Below are positions 15,680 through 22,761 of a stretch of DNA of 62,357 bases, one piece after another. Source of the DNA: CAYPSN01 sp041907025 (GTDB lineage Bacteria > Patescibacteriota > Saccharimonadia > CAILAD01 > JADZBC01); NCBI GenBank assembly GCA_041907025.1, contig JAYRIB010000062.1, positions 1-62,357 of the forward strand. The letters run 5' to 3'. The translations under genes were made by a program, and so were the position numbers. A model generated the notes under the pieces. The model did not search any database and was not told the DNA's origin. It was given only the letters and a program-made list of their open reading frames with translations. Every line of letters begins with the position of its first letter. The stretch's first letter is position 1.

Positions 15680-15714
15680 CTACAACTGTTGCATTTGTGC
15701 AAAATTGGAATATA
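15680..15714 (+). promoter_or_regulatory. Probable promoter of the 15.76 kb gene
   Basis: TTGCAT, 16-base spacer, TATACT just upstream of a leader that ends in GAAAGGCG before the ATG. Slightly off the 17-base spacing of the other accessory units. Confidence 0.5.
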
Positions 15715-15756
15715 CTCCTAAATACCTTCCATCCTTCCTTAGAAAGGCGATAGCAC

Positions 15757-16377
15757 ATGGGGGAGAACCTCAAAGCAAGCGGACCGCAATTCGAGACTTT
15801 CCTGGGCAACTTCATCTATACCGCCCGCTGGGTATCTGGGTGTATTGTAGGAGCTCCCCTGGTGCTGGCCTACTACGCAGCCGACCGTGGCCTACGGACC
15901 GCTCGCCTCGTTTTGTCAGTCCTGATTCTGGCCTGCCTGCTGGTGCCAACTGCGATTGGTGTGCACCTCGGCATCCAGTGGGCGCGGCAAGACACGATGC
16001 TGCGAGAAGCGTGGCAGCCCACGCTAGCCACTCTTGACGACATCGAACCGGAGCGGCCAGGAGATGCATACTCTCTGTGGTATAGCTACAGGTTGCCAAA
16101 TTCGGAAAAGGATTACTACCTGTCGCAACCGCTCAAACAAAGCGCGCACAAAGGAGACCAGATCACCATCTGGGTGTCGGCAACTAGTCCAGATGACATC
16201 TACCTCGAAGATCCCTCGCCGATGTGGCCGAACAGCAGTCCGGAGACGCCGATTGTAAACGGAGTTATGGGCTTCTCACTTGGCCTGTTGGCCCTAGGTT
16301 GGGCAACTTGGTCCTACCTGCAGGCCAAGTTAGCTCGTAGAGCAAATCGAAGGTTGGCTGCCGAAAGGACGGAGTAG
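15757..16377 (+). CDS. Membrane protein with extracytoplasmic DUF3592-like region
   Basis: A 206-residue protein. Two N-terminal hydrophobic helices (about residues 28-42 and 50-72) precede a 90-residue soluble region. A third helix at about 171-190 (GVMGFSLGLLALGWATW) is followed by a basic tail (KLARRANRRLAAERTE). The soluble part (YSLWYSYRLPNSEKDYYLSQ, GDQITIWVSATSPDD) resembles the beta-rich domain of DUF3592-type membrane proteins. No enzyme motif. The repeat copy begins three bases after its stop. Function unknown. Confidence 0.6.
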   Translation: MGENLKASGPQFETFLGNFIYTARWVSGCIVGAPLVLAYYAADRGLRTARLVLSVLILACLLVPTAIGVHLGIQWARQDTMLREAWQPTLATLDDIEPERPGDAYSLWYSYRLPNSEKDYYLSQPLKQSAHKGDQITIWVSATSPDDIYLEDPSPMWPNSSPETPIVNGVMGFSLGLLALGWATWSYLQAKLARRANRRLAAERTE

Positions 16378-16380
16378 CCA

Positions 16381-16445
16381 AAGGTTGCCAGACCTCAAAA
16401 CTGGCACTACCCAAGTTCATAATCTTTAATTGTGAGTTTAGGTGG
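16381..16445 (+). repeat. 65-bp unit-end repeat, copy 3
   Basis: Same two-hairpin layout as copy 2. The second stem closes with T-A instead of C-G and has a CTTTA loop, a compensated change. It begins three bases after the stop of the membrane-protein gene. Confidence 0.9.
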
Positions 16446-16471
16446 CAGCTCATAGGTCATTGTTGTTACGG

Positions 16472-16501
16472 TTGATTATCATAAGGTAATTGTGCTCTAA
16501 T
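16472..16501 (+). promoter_or_regulatory. Possible promoter of the IMP cyclohydrolase gene
   Basis: TTGATT (16472-16477), 18-base spacer, TCTAAT (16496-16501). Weaker than the other accessory promoters. Confidence 0.4.
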
Positions 16502-16552
16502 AGCCTAGATCGAATTCGGTCAAACTGTCCCCTAGATGGAGAAGTACCTAGC

Positions 16553-17137
16553 ATGAGAGCACTTTTGTCTGTGTATGACAAGGCGGGCATCGTTGAGCTG
16601 GCTCAACAGCTTCACGACCTCGGCGTTGACCTCGTTTCGAGCGGGGGTACGGCTGACGTCATCGAAGCAGCCGGGATTCCCGTAACGCGGGTCGCCGACC
16701 TGACTGGCTACCCGGCCATGTTGAGCCACCGCGTTGCCACGCTCCACCCGAAGATCCACGGTGGCCTGTTGGCCGACAGGGACAACCCCGAGCACCTGGC
16801 CGAGGTCGAGAGGTACGAGATCCCCTTGATCGACCTGCTGGTCGTCAACCTCTACCCCTTCACCTCGGAGCCGTCGATCAAGCAGATCGATGTGGGTGGA
16901 CCGGCCATGATCCGTGCAGGTGCCAAGAACTATGCCTTCGTCGGAGTGGTGACTGACCCCGCCGACTACGACGTGGTGGTGAGCGAGATCAAGTTGTTCG
17001 GCAACCTGATGCTCAGCAGCCAACAACGGCTCGAGCTGGCTCGGAAGGCATTCGCCCACACCGCCGAGTACGACACCGCCATCGCTGCCTGGTTCCAGGA
17101 CGTGACCATCGATTCCGACGTCGGAAGCAGCACTTAA
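16553..17137 (+). CDS. Stand-alone IMP cyclohydrolase (PurH N-terminal) domain
   Basis: A 194-residue protein matching only the MGS-like IMP cyclohydrolase half of bifunctional PurH (normally over 500 residues). Visible landmarks are LLSVYDKAGIVELAQ, SSGGTADVI, TLHPKIHGGLLADR, VVNLYPF, IDVGGPAMIRAGAKNYAFV and FAHTAEYDTAIA. The AICAR formyltransferase half is absent and the frame ends cleanly. In PurH proteins I recall the motif RVKTLHP, whose Lys contributes to the active site; here it reads RVATLHP, so catalysis may be altered. Tyr of NLYPF, Asp of IDVGG and Lys of AKN are kept. GGAG precedes the ATG. No other de novo purine gene is nearby. Confidence 0.85.
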   Translation: MRALLSVYDKAGIVELAQQLHDLGVDLVSSGGTADVIEAAGIPVTRVADLTGYPAMLSHRVATLHPKIHGGLLADRDNPEHLAEVERYEIPLIDLLVVNLYPFTSEPSIKQIDVGGPAMIRAGAKNYAFVGVVTDPADYDVVVSEIKLFGNLMLSSQQRLELARKAFAHTAEYDTAIAAWFQDVTIDSDVGSST

Positions 17138-17173
17138 CCACATGTCCCTACGACCATGAACGGCGCAGGGGTG

Positions 17174-17238
17174 GGTCTAAGCAGGCCCACCCCACAGCCA
17201 CACTCCAAGGATCTTCGAAAGAGGGTCCTCTTTCGTTA
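17174..17238 (+). terminator. Two hairpins after the IMP cyclohydrolase gene
   Basis: GGGGTGGG pairs with CCCACCCC over ten bases. Further down CGAAAGAG pairs with CTCTTTCG. A TCCTTCTTTCGTT sequence resembling the second 3' arm recurs at the end of the 24.1 kb unit. Confidence 0.6.
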
Positions 17239-17246
17239 GAAGAGAA

Positions 17247-17272
17247 AGTTCGTAAATCGCTCTGTAAGCTAT
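17247..17272 (+). repeat. 26-bp repeat, copy B
   Basis: Second copy of the AGTTMGTAAATCRCTC / YGTAAGCTAT repeat (copy A at 15089-15114), again between a terminator and the next promoter. Confidence 0.6.
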
Positions 17273-17325
17273 ACCAAGTATTCTTTATGCATAGAGCCCA
17301 ACGAACTCTCTGGTATACTGCATTC

Positions 17326-17796
17326 ATGAAGTTACTCGTAATTGGTCCGCAGCTTTCGGGCAAGACCACCCTGGTCAGGCACCTGCGCAAGCATACCAAT
17401 ATGAACGTTTCGGAAATTGACGAGGAAATCCTGGCTGCTAACGACGGATCCTGGCCGAGCGATAATACACATAAGGACAAAGTGCTCATACCTGCCATTT
17501 ACGAGCGTATAGCGAAGCTAGATGACATTGTGTTCTTCGCCAACTACTTTGCTCCGCTTTCCCAAGTGCAGATGTTCAGAGATGCTGGCTTTACTGTTGT
17601 ACTGCTTGAGCCTCCTTACGAGGAGATGCTGCGTAGAAATAAACAGCGTATGGAGCAGGAGGGGTATGAAGACGCCACCCAATGGCTGATGGGACAACTA
17701 GAGAATCATAAAGACATTCTTGAAGCAGGATTAGTCGATAAAACATTGGACGCTACCCTTCCTACTGCCAAGATTGCTCAGTTATTGGAAGACTGA
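17326..17796 (+). CDS. Small P-loop NTPase / nucleotide-kinase-like protein
   Basis: A 156-residue protein with Walker A at residues 6-14 (GPQLSGKTT). IDEEILAANDG follows where shikimate/gluconate-type kinases have their second-strand acid, and an Arg-rich lid-like stretch is near 105 (EEMLRRNKQRMEQEG). TATACT ends six bases before the ATG, so the message is leaderless, like resident genes and unlike the accessory units around it. Base composition is also closer to resident genes. The substrate is not evident. Confidence 0.7.
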   Translation: MKLLVIGPQLSGKTTLVRHLRKHTNMNVSEIDEEILAANDGSWPSDNTHKDKVLIPAIYERIAKLDDIVFFANYFAPLSQVQMFRDAGFTVVLLEPPYEEMLRRNKQRMEQEGYEDATQWLMGQLENHKDILEAGLVDKTLDATLPTAKIAQLLED

Positions 17797-18119
17797 AGCA
17801 CGCTATCGAAAATTATGGCGTCACAAAGATAGTTCTGGCTTCGTCGAACAGACCAAGCATAAGCACTTCCTGCAGACTCCGTGTGGAGTTATTTTGCAAA
17901 CTTCCCGCTTTAATTGCCCGAGAACGTGTAGAGATATTGACTTGCTCTATATATTATAGTACAATATGCGCCTATTAACTTTGTATTAATTGCAGGAGTA
18001 CAAACACTCCTTTGACAACTGCATAGTTCAAAAAGTGTGCTGGCATAAGGTATGCGAATCAGCGAATAGTCTTTCGGCCGGAAGATTGTTCGCTGATTCG
18101 ACTACCCCTAGGAGGAACC
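17797..18119 (+). promoter_or_regulatory. Structured 5' leader of the PPDK-like operon
   Basis: This gene-less stretch holds the promoter at 17937 and two leader hairpins. AGGAGT/ACTCCT lies at about 17995-18013, hiding an SD-like AGGAG. A long hairpin at 18056-18099 pairs GAATCAGCGAA with TTCGCTGATTC and, inside, AGTCTT with AAGATT. The true Shine-Dalgarno (AGGAGG, 18110-18115) follows 10 bases later. The layout would suit post-transcriptional control; no known riboswitch class is recognised. Nothing else is seen in 17797-17936. Confidence 0.5.
17937..17965 (+). promoter_or_regulatory. Promoter of the PPDK-like operon
   Basis: TTGACT (17937-17942), 17-base spacer, TACAAT (17960-17965). The leader is about 145 nt, the longest of the plus-strand protein-coding accessory units. 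Confidence 0.75.
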
Positions 18120-20306
18120 ATGTCAGCACCGCGCCAAGTGGTATTCCTCTTCAACGAGGGAGGCCAGGCAACCAAAACTCCCGCGTTTCGCGGCGGCAAG
18201 GGTGCAGGTTTGGCGGACATGGCGGCCCTCGGGCTTCCGGTTCCTCCAGGCTTCACCATCGCTACTTCGGTGGCACGTGCATTCGCCGAGACAGATCAAC
18301 TGCCTCGGCGGCTCGAAGGTCAAATCCGACGAGCCATGCGCAGCATCGAAAGCGAGAGTGGCTTCACGTTCGGTGACCCCAGTAACCCACTGTTGGTATC
18401 GGTGCGCTCCGGCGCTCCGGTTTCCATGCCCGGGATGATGGACACCGTGCTGAACGTTGGCCTACAAGAAAGCATGCTTGAGTCGCTCGAGCGCGTCAGC
18501 GGACGAGAGTTCGCTCAGGACACATACGAGCGCTTCTTGCGTCAATTTGGATCCGCAGTCCTCGATCTCCCGACCGAAGACGATCAGCTTCTCATCAAGG
18601 AGTCGGCGAGCCTCGTGCCCGATGACCCCTACGAACAGTTGATTATGGCAATCCGAGCCGTTCTGCTCTCCTGGAACAGCGATCGCGCGTGCGCGTACCG
18701 CGACAACCAGGAGATCCCTCACTGGTGGGGGACAGCAGTTACCGTTCAGGCCATGGCCTTTGGTAACCGAGATGATCGGTCGGCAACCGGCGTGGTGTTT
18801 AGCCACGACGTCAACTCAGGCGCCGAGGGTCTCACTGGAGAATTCCTCGTTCGCGCCCAGGGTGAAGACATCGTGAGTGGGACAACCTCGCCACAGTCGA
18901 TTGCGTGCATGCAAGCCTGGCATCCGCAGCTCTTCCAAGAGCTTCAAGACCAGGTTCGTCTGCTCTCAGACCATCTCGACAGCATGGTCGATGTTGAGTT
19001 CACCGTTGATAGCGGCAAGCTCTTCATCCTCCAGGTACGACGTGCTACACGCACTCCACTCGCTGCGGCGACCTTCGCGGTTCGTCGTGTGTGGAGTAGG
19101 CGATGGACTCACGGCGAAGCTGTTGCAAGCCTGAGCAAGGCAGAGCTTTCCCAGCTCGATTCAAGCCAGGCCAAGCTGTCAGGAGACTCTTTGCGACTTG
19201 CCGCCTGCGGTGTTGCTGCTTCAAGCGGCTGCGCGGTAGGCGAAGTCGTCTATAGCTCCCAGCGGGCAGTAGAACTTGCCAAGACTGGTCGGCAGGTAGT
19301 TCTGGTTCGTCCAGATACATCACCCGACGACCTACCCGGCATGCTGGCTGCAGTTGCGGTCGTTACGGCTCGTGGCGGCATGAGCTGCCACGCAGCTGTA
19401 GTCTGCCGCGGTCTCAACCGACCGGCAGTCGTTGGCGCCAGCGGCCACCTTACCACTCTGGGCACAAAGCCCTCGGAAGGTGTGGTCGTTTCCGTCGACG
19501 GCGCTACGGGCAAAGTCTACTTCGGCGAGCAGCCGATCCTCGGAGGTATCAACTCCAAAGAGGCACGACTGATCAAAGAGTGGGTCAAGCAGCCGATGCC
19601 TCGCAAAATCGAGTTCAACACGCTCGATCAGCGAGTTTCGGCGAACGCCTATCTGGCCGCTTTCTACATGACCGAGGCCATGGCTTACCAGTCCCGCGGC
19701 AGCGAACTGGAGGCACAAGCACGGGAGCTTCATGAGTCGGTCGTAGCCACGATCGCCCCATACTTCGCCACTTACCTGGCCCTGGCCACTGGTGGCGAAG
19801 TCCGTCACTACAAAGGCAGCTTCCTCCATAAAGCTCCAAATGAGCTAGTAGTGGACTTCCATGCTACTGCAATGCTCAGCGCGAACAGCCGTGAGCGGGC
19901 GCAACTGGAGACAGCGGTCATCCTCGACGGCATTAGTGTTAAGCGACAAGCTCGGTTCACCGAACTCGTAGCGCGCACTTTTGCGATAGAGGACGAGTGG
20001 TCGAGCGCTTATGGCGGCCCGAGGTGGGCCAAGATCGCCGAGACACTGCACGACTACATTGGAGGAACTACACCGGCAGCCGTGTTCGTCGATGCGGTTT
20101 TCGACCTGCGCCACAATGGCGGGGTGCTCTTCAACAAGCACCCAATGTTCACCGAGAAGACTAATGAGCACGAGCTGCATCACATGCTCGAGCTCAAGAA
20201 GACCCGCACCATCCAGGAGTTGTGGCTAGAATTTGGCTGCGTTGACGTGGCTGACTTCTGGTGGAGCGGGTTGTACATCAAGGGCCACAAGGCAAAACTA
20301 TGGTGA
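18120..20306 (+). CDS. PPDK-like protein lacking the PEP-binding domain, with a novel C-terminal region
   Basis: A 728-residue protein. The N-terminal ATP-grasp part is clearly pyruvate phosphate dikinase-like: GGKGAGLADMAALGLPVPPGF (about residues 21-41) and SVRSGAPVSMPGMMDTVLN (about 89-107). The swivelling phosphohistidine domain is intact (ARGGMSCHAAVVCRG, about 416-430). From about residue 490 the expected PEP/pyruvate TIM barrel with its catalytic Cys is missing. It is replaced by about 240 unfamiliar residues with several His and acidic clusters (NEHELHHMLELKK near the end). It may therefore transfer phosphate from ATP through the His to an acceptor other than pyruvate. It is first gene of an operon with a PTP-like phosphatase. 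Confidence 0.85.
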   Translation: MSAPRQVVFLFNEGGQATKTPAFRGGKGAGLADMAALGLPVPPGFTIATSVARAFAETDQLPRRLEGQIRRAMRSIESESGFTFGDPSNPLLVSVRSGAPVSMPGMMDTVLNVGLQESMLESLERVSGREFAQDTYERFLRQFGSAVLDLPTEDDQLLIKESASLVPDDPYEQLIMAIRAVLLSWNSDRACAYRDNQEIPHWWGTAVTVQAMAFGNRDDRSATGVVFSHDVNSGAEGLTGEFLVRAQGEDIVSGTTSPQSIACMQAWHPQLFQELQDQVRLLSDHLDSMVDVEFTVDSGKLFILQVRRATRTPLAAATFAVRRVWSRRWTHGEAVASLSKAELSQLDSSQAKLSGDSLRLAACGVAASSGCAVGEVVYSSQRAVELAKTGRQVVLVRPDTSPDDLPGMLAAVAVVTARGGMSCHAAVVCRGLNRPAVVGASGHLTTLGTKPSEGVVVSVDGATGKVYFGEQPILGGINSKEARLIKEWVKQPMPRKIEFNTLDQRVSANAYLAAFYMTEAMAYQSRGSELEAQARELHESVVATIAPYFATYLALATGGEVRHYKGSFLHKAPNELVVDFHATAMLSANSRERAQLETAVILDGISVKRQARFTELVARTFAIEDEWSSAYGGPRWAKIAETLHDYIGGTTPAAVFVDAVFDLRHNGGVLFNKHPMFTEKTNEHELHHMLELKKTRTIQELWLEFGCVDVADFWWSGLYIKGHKAKLW

Positions 20307-20317
20307 AAGGAGCCATG

Positions 20318-20788
20318 ATGCCAAGAAGCCATCAGCCCCACGTTGGCGCAAGCGTCAGTGTGGGGGGATACAGTGTGTATGTCGGGGGCAGTCAGGACCT
20401 GGCAGGCGCACCGGACATCTTCCGCGAGATGGACATCATCATCCCTCTCAACGGCATAGTGTCAACCATCTTCGAGGGCACAGTGCTCCCCATCGTCCTT
20501 CAGGACTTCGGTGGAGTACCCCGCGACTGGGAGCAGATCCTGCGCGAGCAGGTCATCCCGGCTCTCGAAGCGGACAAAAGGGTTCTCGCCTACTGTACGG
20601 CCGGCCACGGTCGCACAGGTACGTTGCTGGCATCGCTCGTTGCGCTGCTGGAACCAGACATCGAGGACCCGATTGCCACGGTACGCGCGCGTCACTGCGA
20701 GCACGCTGTGGAAACCCGAGCACAGGCGGAGGCCATCTTCGCCCTGCTCGACCAACCCATCCCAGAGCCGTACACGAGGCTCTACTAG
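20318..20788 (+). CDS. PTP-like / dual-specificity phosphatase-fold protein
   Basis: A 156-residue protein whose YCTAGHGRTGT (about residues 88-98) is the Cys-x5-Arg phosphate-binding loop of the protein tyrosine phosphatase superfamily (CTAGHGR). The preceding hydrophobic strand (KRVLAYC) and following helix (LLASLVALL) fit the fold. The start is the second of two adjacent ATGs, at best distance from GAAAGGAG. It begins 11 bases after the PPDK-like stop, so both are co-translated in one operon, pairing a phosphotransferase with a phosphatase. The substrate could be protein, nucleotide or phosphoinositide-like. Confidence 0.8.
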   Translation: MPRSHQPHVGASVSVGGYSVYVGGSQDLAGAPDIFREMDIIIPLNGIVSTIFEGTVLPIVLQDFGGVPRDWEQILREQVIPALEADKRVLAYCTAGHGRTGTLLASLVALLEPDIEDPIATVRARHCEHAVETRAQAEAIFALLDQPIPEPYTRLY

Positions 20789-20804
20789 GCCGAAAGGGGC
20801 CACC

Positions 20805-21167
20805 ATGAGGCAGCAAGACAAGCAGAAGTGGTACATGGGGGGAACGGAGGGCACCGGGGAGTACCTGGTGATCGCCCGAGCTCCCTACCGCGGCAGGATC
20901 GGCGTACGCCTCCTGCCGGGCGGGATCGTGCGCATCCGCGTCGAGCCCGTCAACACTGCCGCAGCGCAGCGGCTGGCTGAGCACTTCCCCGTCGGGGAGT
21001 GGAAGCAGCCCGACCTCGGTCAGCTGCGGTTCTCGCGGGTGCTCAGCGCCAGCGAGGCCATCCCGGTGATCGAGGCGGCCATCACGGCGCTCAACACCAG
21101 GGGCCTGGAGCCCAACTCCAAGGCCCGTACCTGGCGCCGCAAGCTCCGCTCGCACGCGGGCGGCTGA
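20805..21167 (+). CDS. Accessory protein of unknown function, third gene of the PPDK-like operon
   Basis: A 120-residue basic protein from an ATG at 20805 with GAAAGGGG upstream, 16 bases after the phosphatase stop. It is beta-rich at the start (YLVIARAPYRGRIGVRLLPGGIVRIRVEP), then helical, and ends in an Arg/Lys-rich tail (KARTWRRKLRSHAGG). Base composition is very GC-rich. No known motif. The basic tail might bind nucleic acid, which is only a guess. Confidence 0.65.
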   Translation: MRQQDKQKWYMGGTEGTGEYLVIARAPYRGRIGVRLLPGGIVRIRVEPVNTAAAQRLAEHFPVGEWKQPDLGQLRFSRVLSASEAIPVIEAAITALNTRGLEPNSKARTWRRKLRSHAGG

Positions 21168-21222
21168 GACCAGAACGCATCCGGGTGCGCATAGATAGTG
21201 GCTGGGCCCGGAATCCCAGTCA

Positions 21223-21251
21223 TTGACATTCAGCACGTTAAGTGCTAAAGT
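21223..21251 (+). promoter_or_regulatory. Promoter of the 21.3-21.8 kb RNA unit, with palindromic operator
   Basis: TTGACA (21223-21228), 17-base spacer, TAAAGT (21246-21251). The spacer contains AGCAC-N5-GTGCT (21232-21246), a dyad that would place a repressor between the two boxes. Confidence 0.7.
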
Positions 21252-21257
21252 GATGCT

Positions 21258-21833
21258 CTCAGCCAATCAAAGGAGATGCTGTGAGTTAAAGAGAAGCCAA
21301 AAAGAAGCTGTAGTAGAGGTTTTGGTTGTGTGGCTCATCGAGCCCCGGGACCCCTTTGCCGGTACGCAGGGACAGTCTACACTTGAAAAGCTAAAGTAAA
21401 ACCATGTTGGCGTGAGGTTTGTTTTTAAGATAATACTCATGCTAACAGTGGCTGCCATGCGCCGAAGGGTTGATTGTAACTTCGGTTACATTTGCCCAAG
21501 CGTGGTCTGGAGTCAGTTCCCTGTCCGGATTGACTTCAGTATGTAGGCCTTGTGGCGCCCAGCAGGGTGTCTCGGCAGAATGCGGCCTGGCAACCGCAGC
21601 GTAGACAGAACGCAGGCAAGCTACCTTGGAGTGGGTAGTGTAAAGTGCCATCACGGAGCAGGGCAGCAGCCCTAGGCGACGGCGAGGTTTCGGGTTACTG
21701 TATTAGTGTACCGAGACCAGCTATCGCGACAATCGGTCCGGAGCTCCTACCTAATCTAAAAAAATCTTTTGCACTCGTGCAGGAGTGGCCCCTCCCGGAC
21801 GCTTTGGCGTTTAGGAGGGGCTCTTTCTTTTCC
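21258..21833 (+). ncRNA. Large structured non-coding RNA candidate, about 575 nt
   Basis: The unit has a good promoter at its start and a strong intrinsic terminator at its end, but no credible protein. The only Shine-Dalgarno (AAAGGAG) leads to ATG CTG TGA, a two-codon frame. Many hairpins can be drawn: GGCTC-ATC-GAGCC, GTAAC-TTCG-GTTAC with a UUCG loop, TGCGG-N8-CCGCA, GGGC-AGCA-GCCC and GGTTTCGG-N14-CCGAGACC. I looked for tmRNA, RNase P RNA, SRP RNA and group I or II intron hallmarks without success. No reverse transcriptase is nearby, which argues against a retron or DGR. Confidence 0.6.
21787..21833 (+). terminator. Intrinsic terminator of the 575-nt RNA unit
   Basis: GCCCCTCC pairs with GGAGGGGC over an 18-base loop, followed by TCTTTCTTTT. 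Confidence 0.85.
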
Positions 21834-21840
21834 CCGAAAG

Positions 21841-21905
21841 ATGGTTGTCAGACCCTAAAACTGGTACTACCCAAGATCATAACTTAGCGTTGTGAGTTTA
21901 GGTGG
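21841..21905 (+). repeat. 65-bp unit-end repeat, copy 4
   Basis: Same layout as copies 2 and 3, lying eight bases after the RNA terminator. In the first stem GTCAG pairs with CTGGT through two G.U pairs where the others have GCCAG/CTGGC. The second stem keeps all pairs but one (A6 opposite G) with loop TTAGC. Confidence 0.85.
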
Positions 21906-21920
21906 TAAGCAGGGTAAGGG

Positions 21921-22676
21921 TTATGTCGGCGCAGATGCCGCCCAAATTACGTCATACATCGCACCCATCATCTCGTGATGCTCAGCTGAAGTAACGAGAA
22001 GGGCATACCCACTTGGGAGAGACGATATATACAGTACATTTGAATCATACATAAACACGGTCGTCCTAAATTTGCCTCCAAAATCCGCTGGCATCATGCG
22101 TATTTCAGAACGCTGGTAGTAATTCTGGATAATACCGGGGTCGATCTTTTCTGCCCACAAATTGCGCGTACGAACCCCCAAACGATTGCGCGTAGAGACA
22201 TAATGCGTGACAAATTCTTCGCCAAACTGCCAAAAGAAGTTTTGCTTGGGAACGATGGAATCAATACGGCGCCCATGACAATATACTGCCTCCATAATAA
22301 CACTGCGAACAGCAGCAATTCCTTCGTAAAAAGAAACTTGGGGTTTATGATCCCCATCAGGCTGCTTGGCTACGATTGAGTTAAGGGCATCGACCTCCTC
22401 CCGCAATGCGTCAAGCTCTGACTGCCTTTCGGCTACGATGGTCTGCAAGCGCGACACAGGCTCCACTCTCCACATGGACGGCTCGGCAAGTCCTGTTTTG
22501 CTGAGCAGTCCGCGGCGTTCCAGTGCGGAAATAGCGTAGTAAACCGTAGGTCGACTTCGACCCGTTGTCTTAATGACGTCGCTCGCAGTCCTTGCGCCTG
22601 CAAACATTGCCAGATAGACGTCAACTTCGGATTCTTGAAGCCCCAGTTTAAGGAGCGTGTTGCGTGGTTGTTCCAT
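21921..22676 (-). CDS. TrmB-family transcriptional regulator
   Basis: A 251-residue protein. The N-terminal 70 residues are a winged helix of TrmB type (LLKLGLQESEVDVYLAMFAG, SDVIKTTGRSRPTVYYAISALERRGLL). A coiled segment follows (ERQSELDALREEVDALN). The C-terminal part resembles the PLD-like effector-binding region of the family (FYEGIAAVRSVIMEAV). In Archaea the family senses sugars; in Patescibacteria its ligands are unknown. It is divergent from the HD phosphohydrolase gene with about 85 bases between them, so it may control that promoter. Confidence 0.85.
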   Translation of the reverse strand: MEQPRNTLLKLGLQESEVDVYLAMFAGARTASDVIKTTGRSRPTVYYAISALERRGLLSKTGLAEPSMWRVEPVSRLQTIVAERQSELDALREEVDALNSIVAKQPDGDHKPQVSFYEGIAAVRSVIMEAVYCHGRRIDSIVPKQNFFWQFGEEFVTHYVSTRNRLGVRTRNLWAEKIDPGIIQNYYQRSEIRMMPADFGGKFRTTVFMYDSNVLYISSLPSGYALLVTSAEHHEMMGAMYDVIWAASAPT

Positions 22677-22761
22677 ATCGTCTAACCATTATTATACACT
22701 ATTAACTTTAGCCCCACGCGGGACTACGATGAGGCTGTTCCTCGACAGAAAGGCAAGCACA

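Noticed and set aside
15608..16445. Integron attC sites
   Set aside because: The repeats lie at gene ends and form hairpins with a bulge, but they lack the GTTRRRY core and the paired R/L boxes in the right spacing, and G.U-rich pairing favours an RNA role. No integrase gene is present.
21258..21833. Retron or diversity-generating retroelement
   Set aside because: A structured non-coding stretch is present but there is no reverse transcriptase and no template/variable repeat pair in the window.
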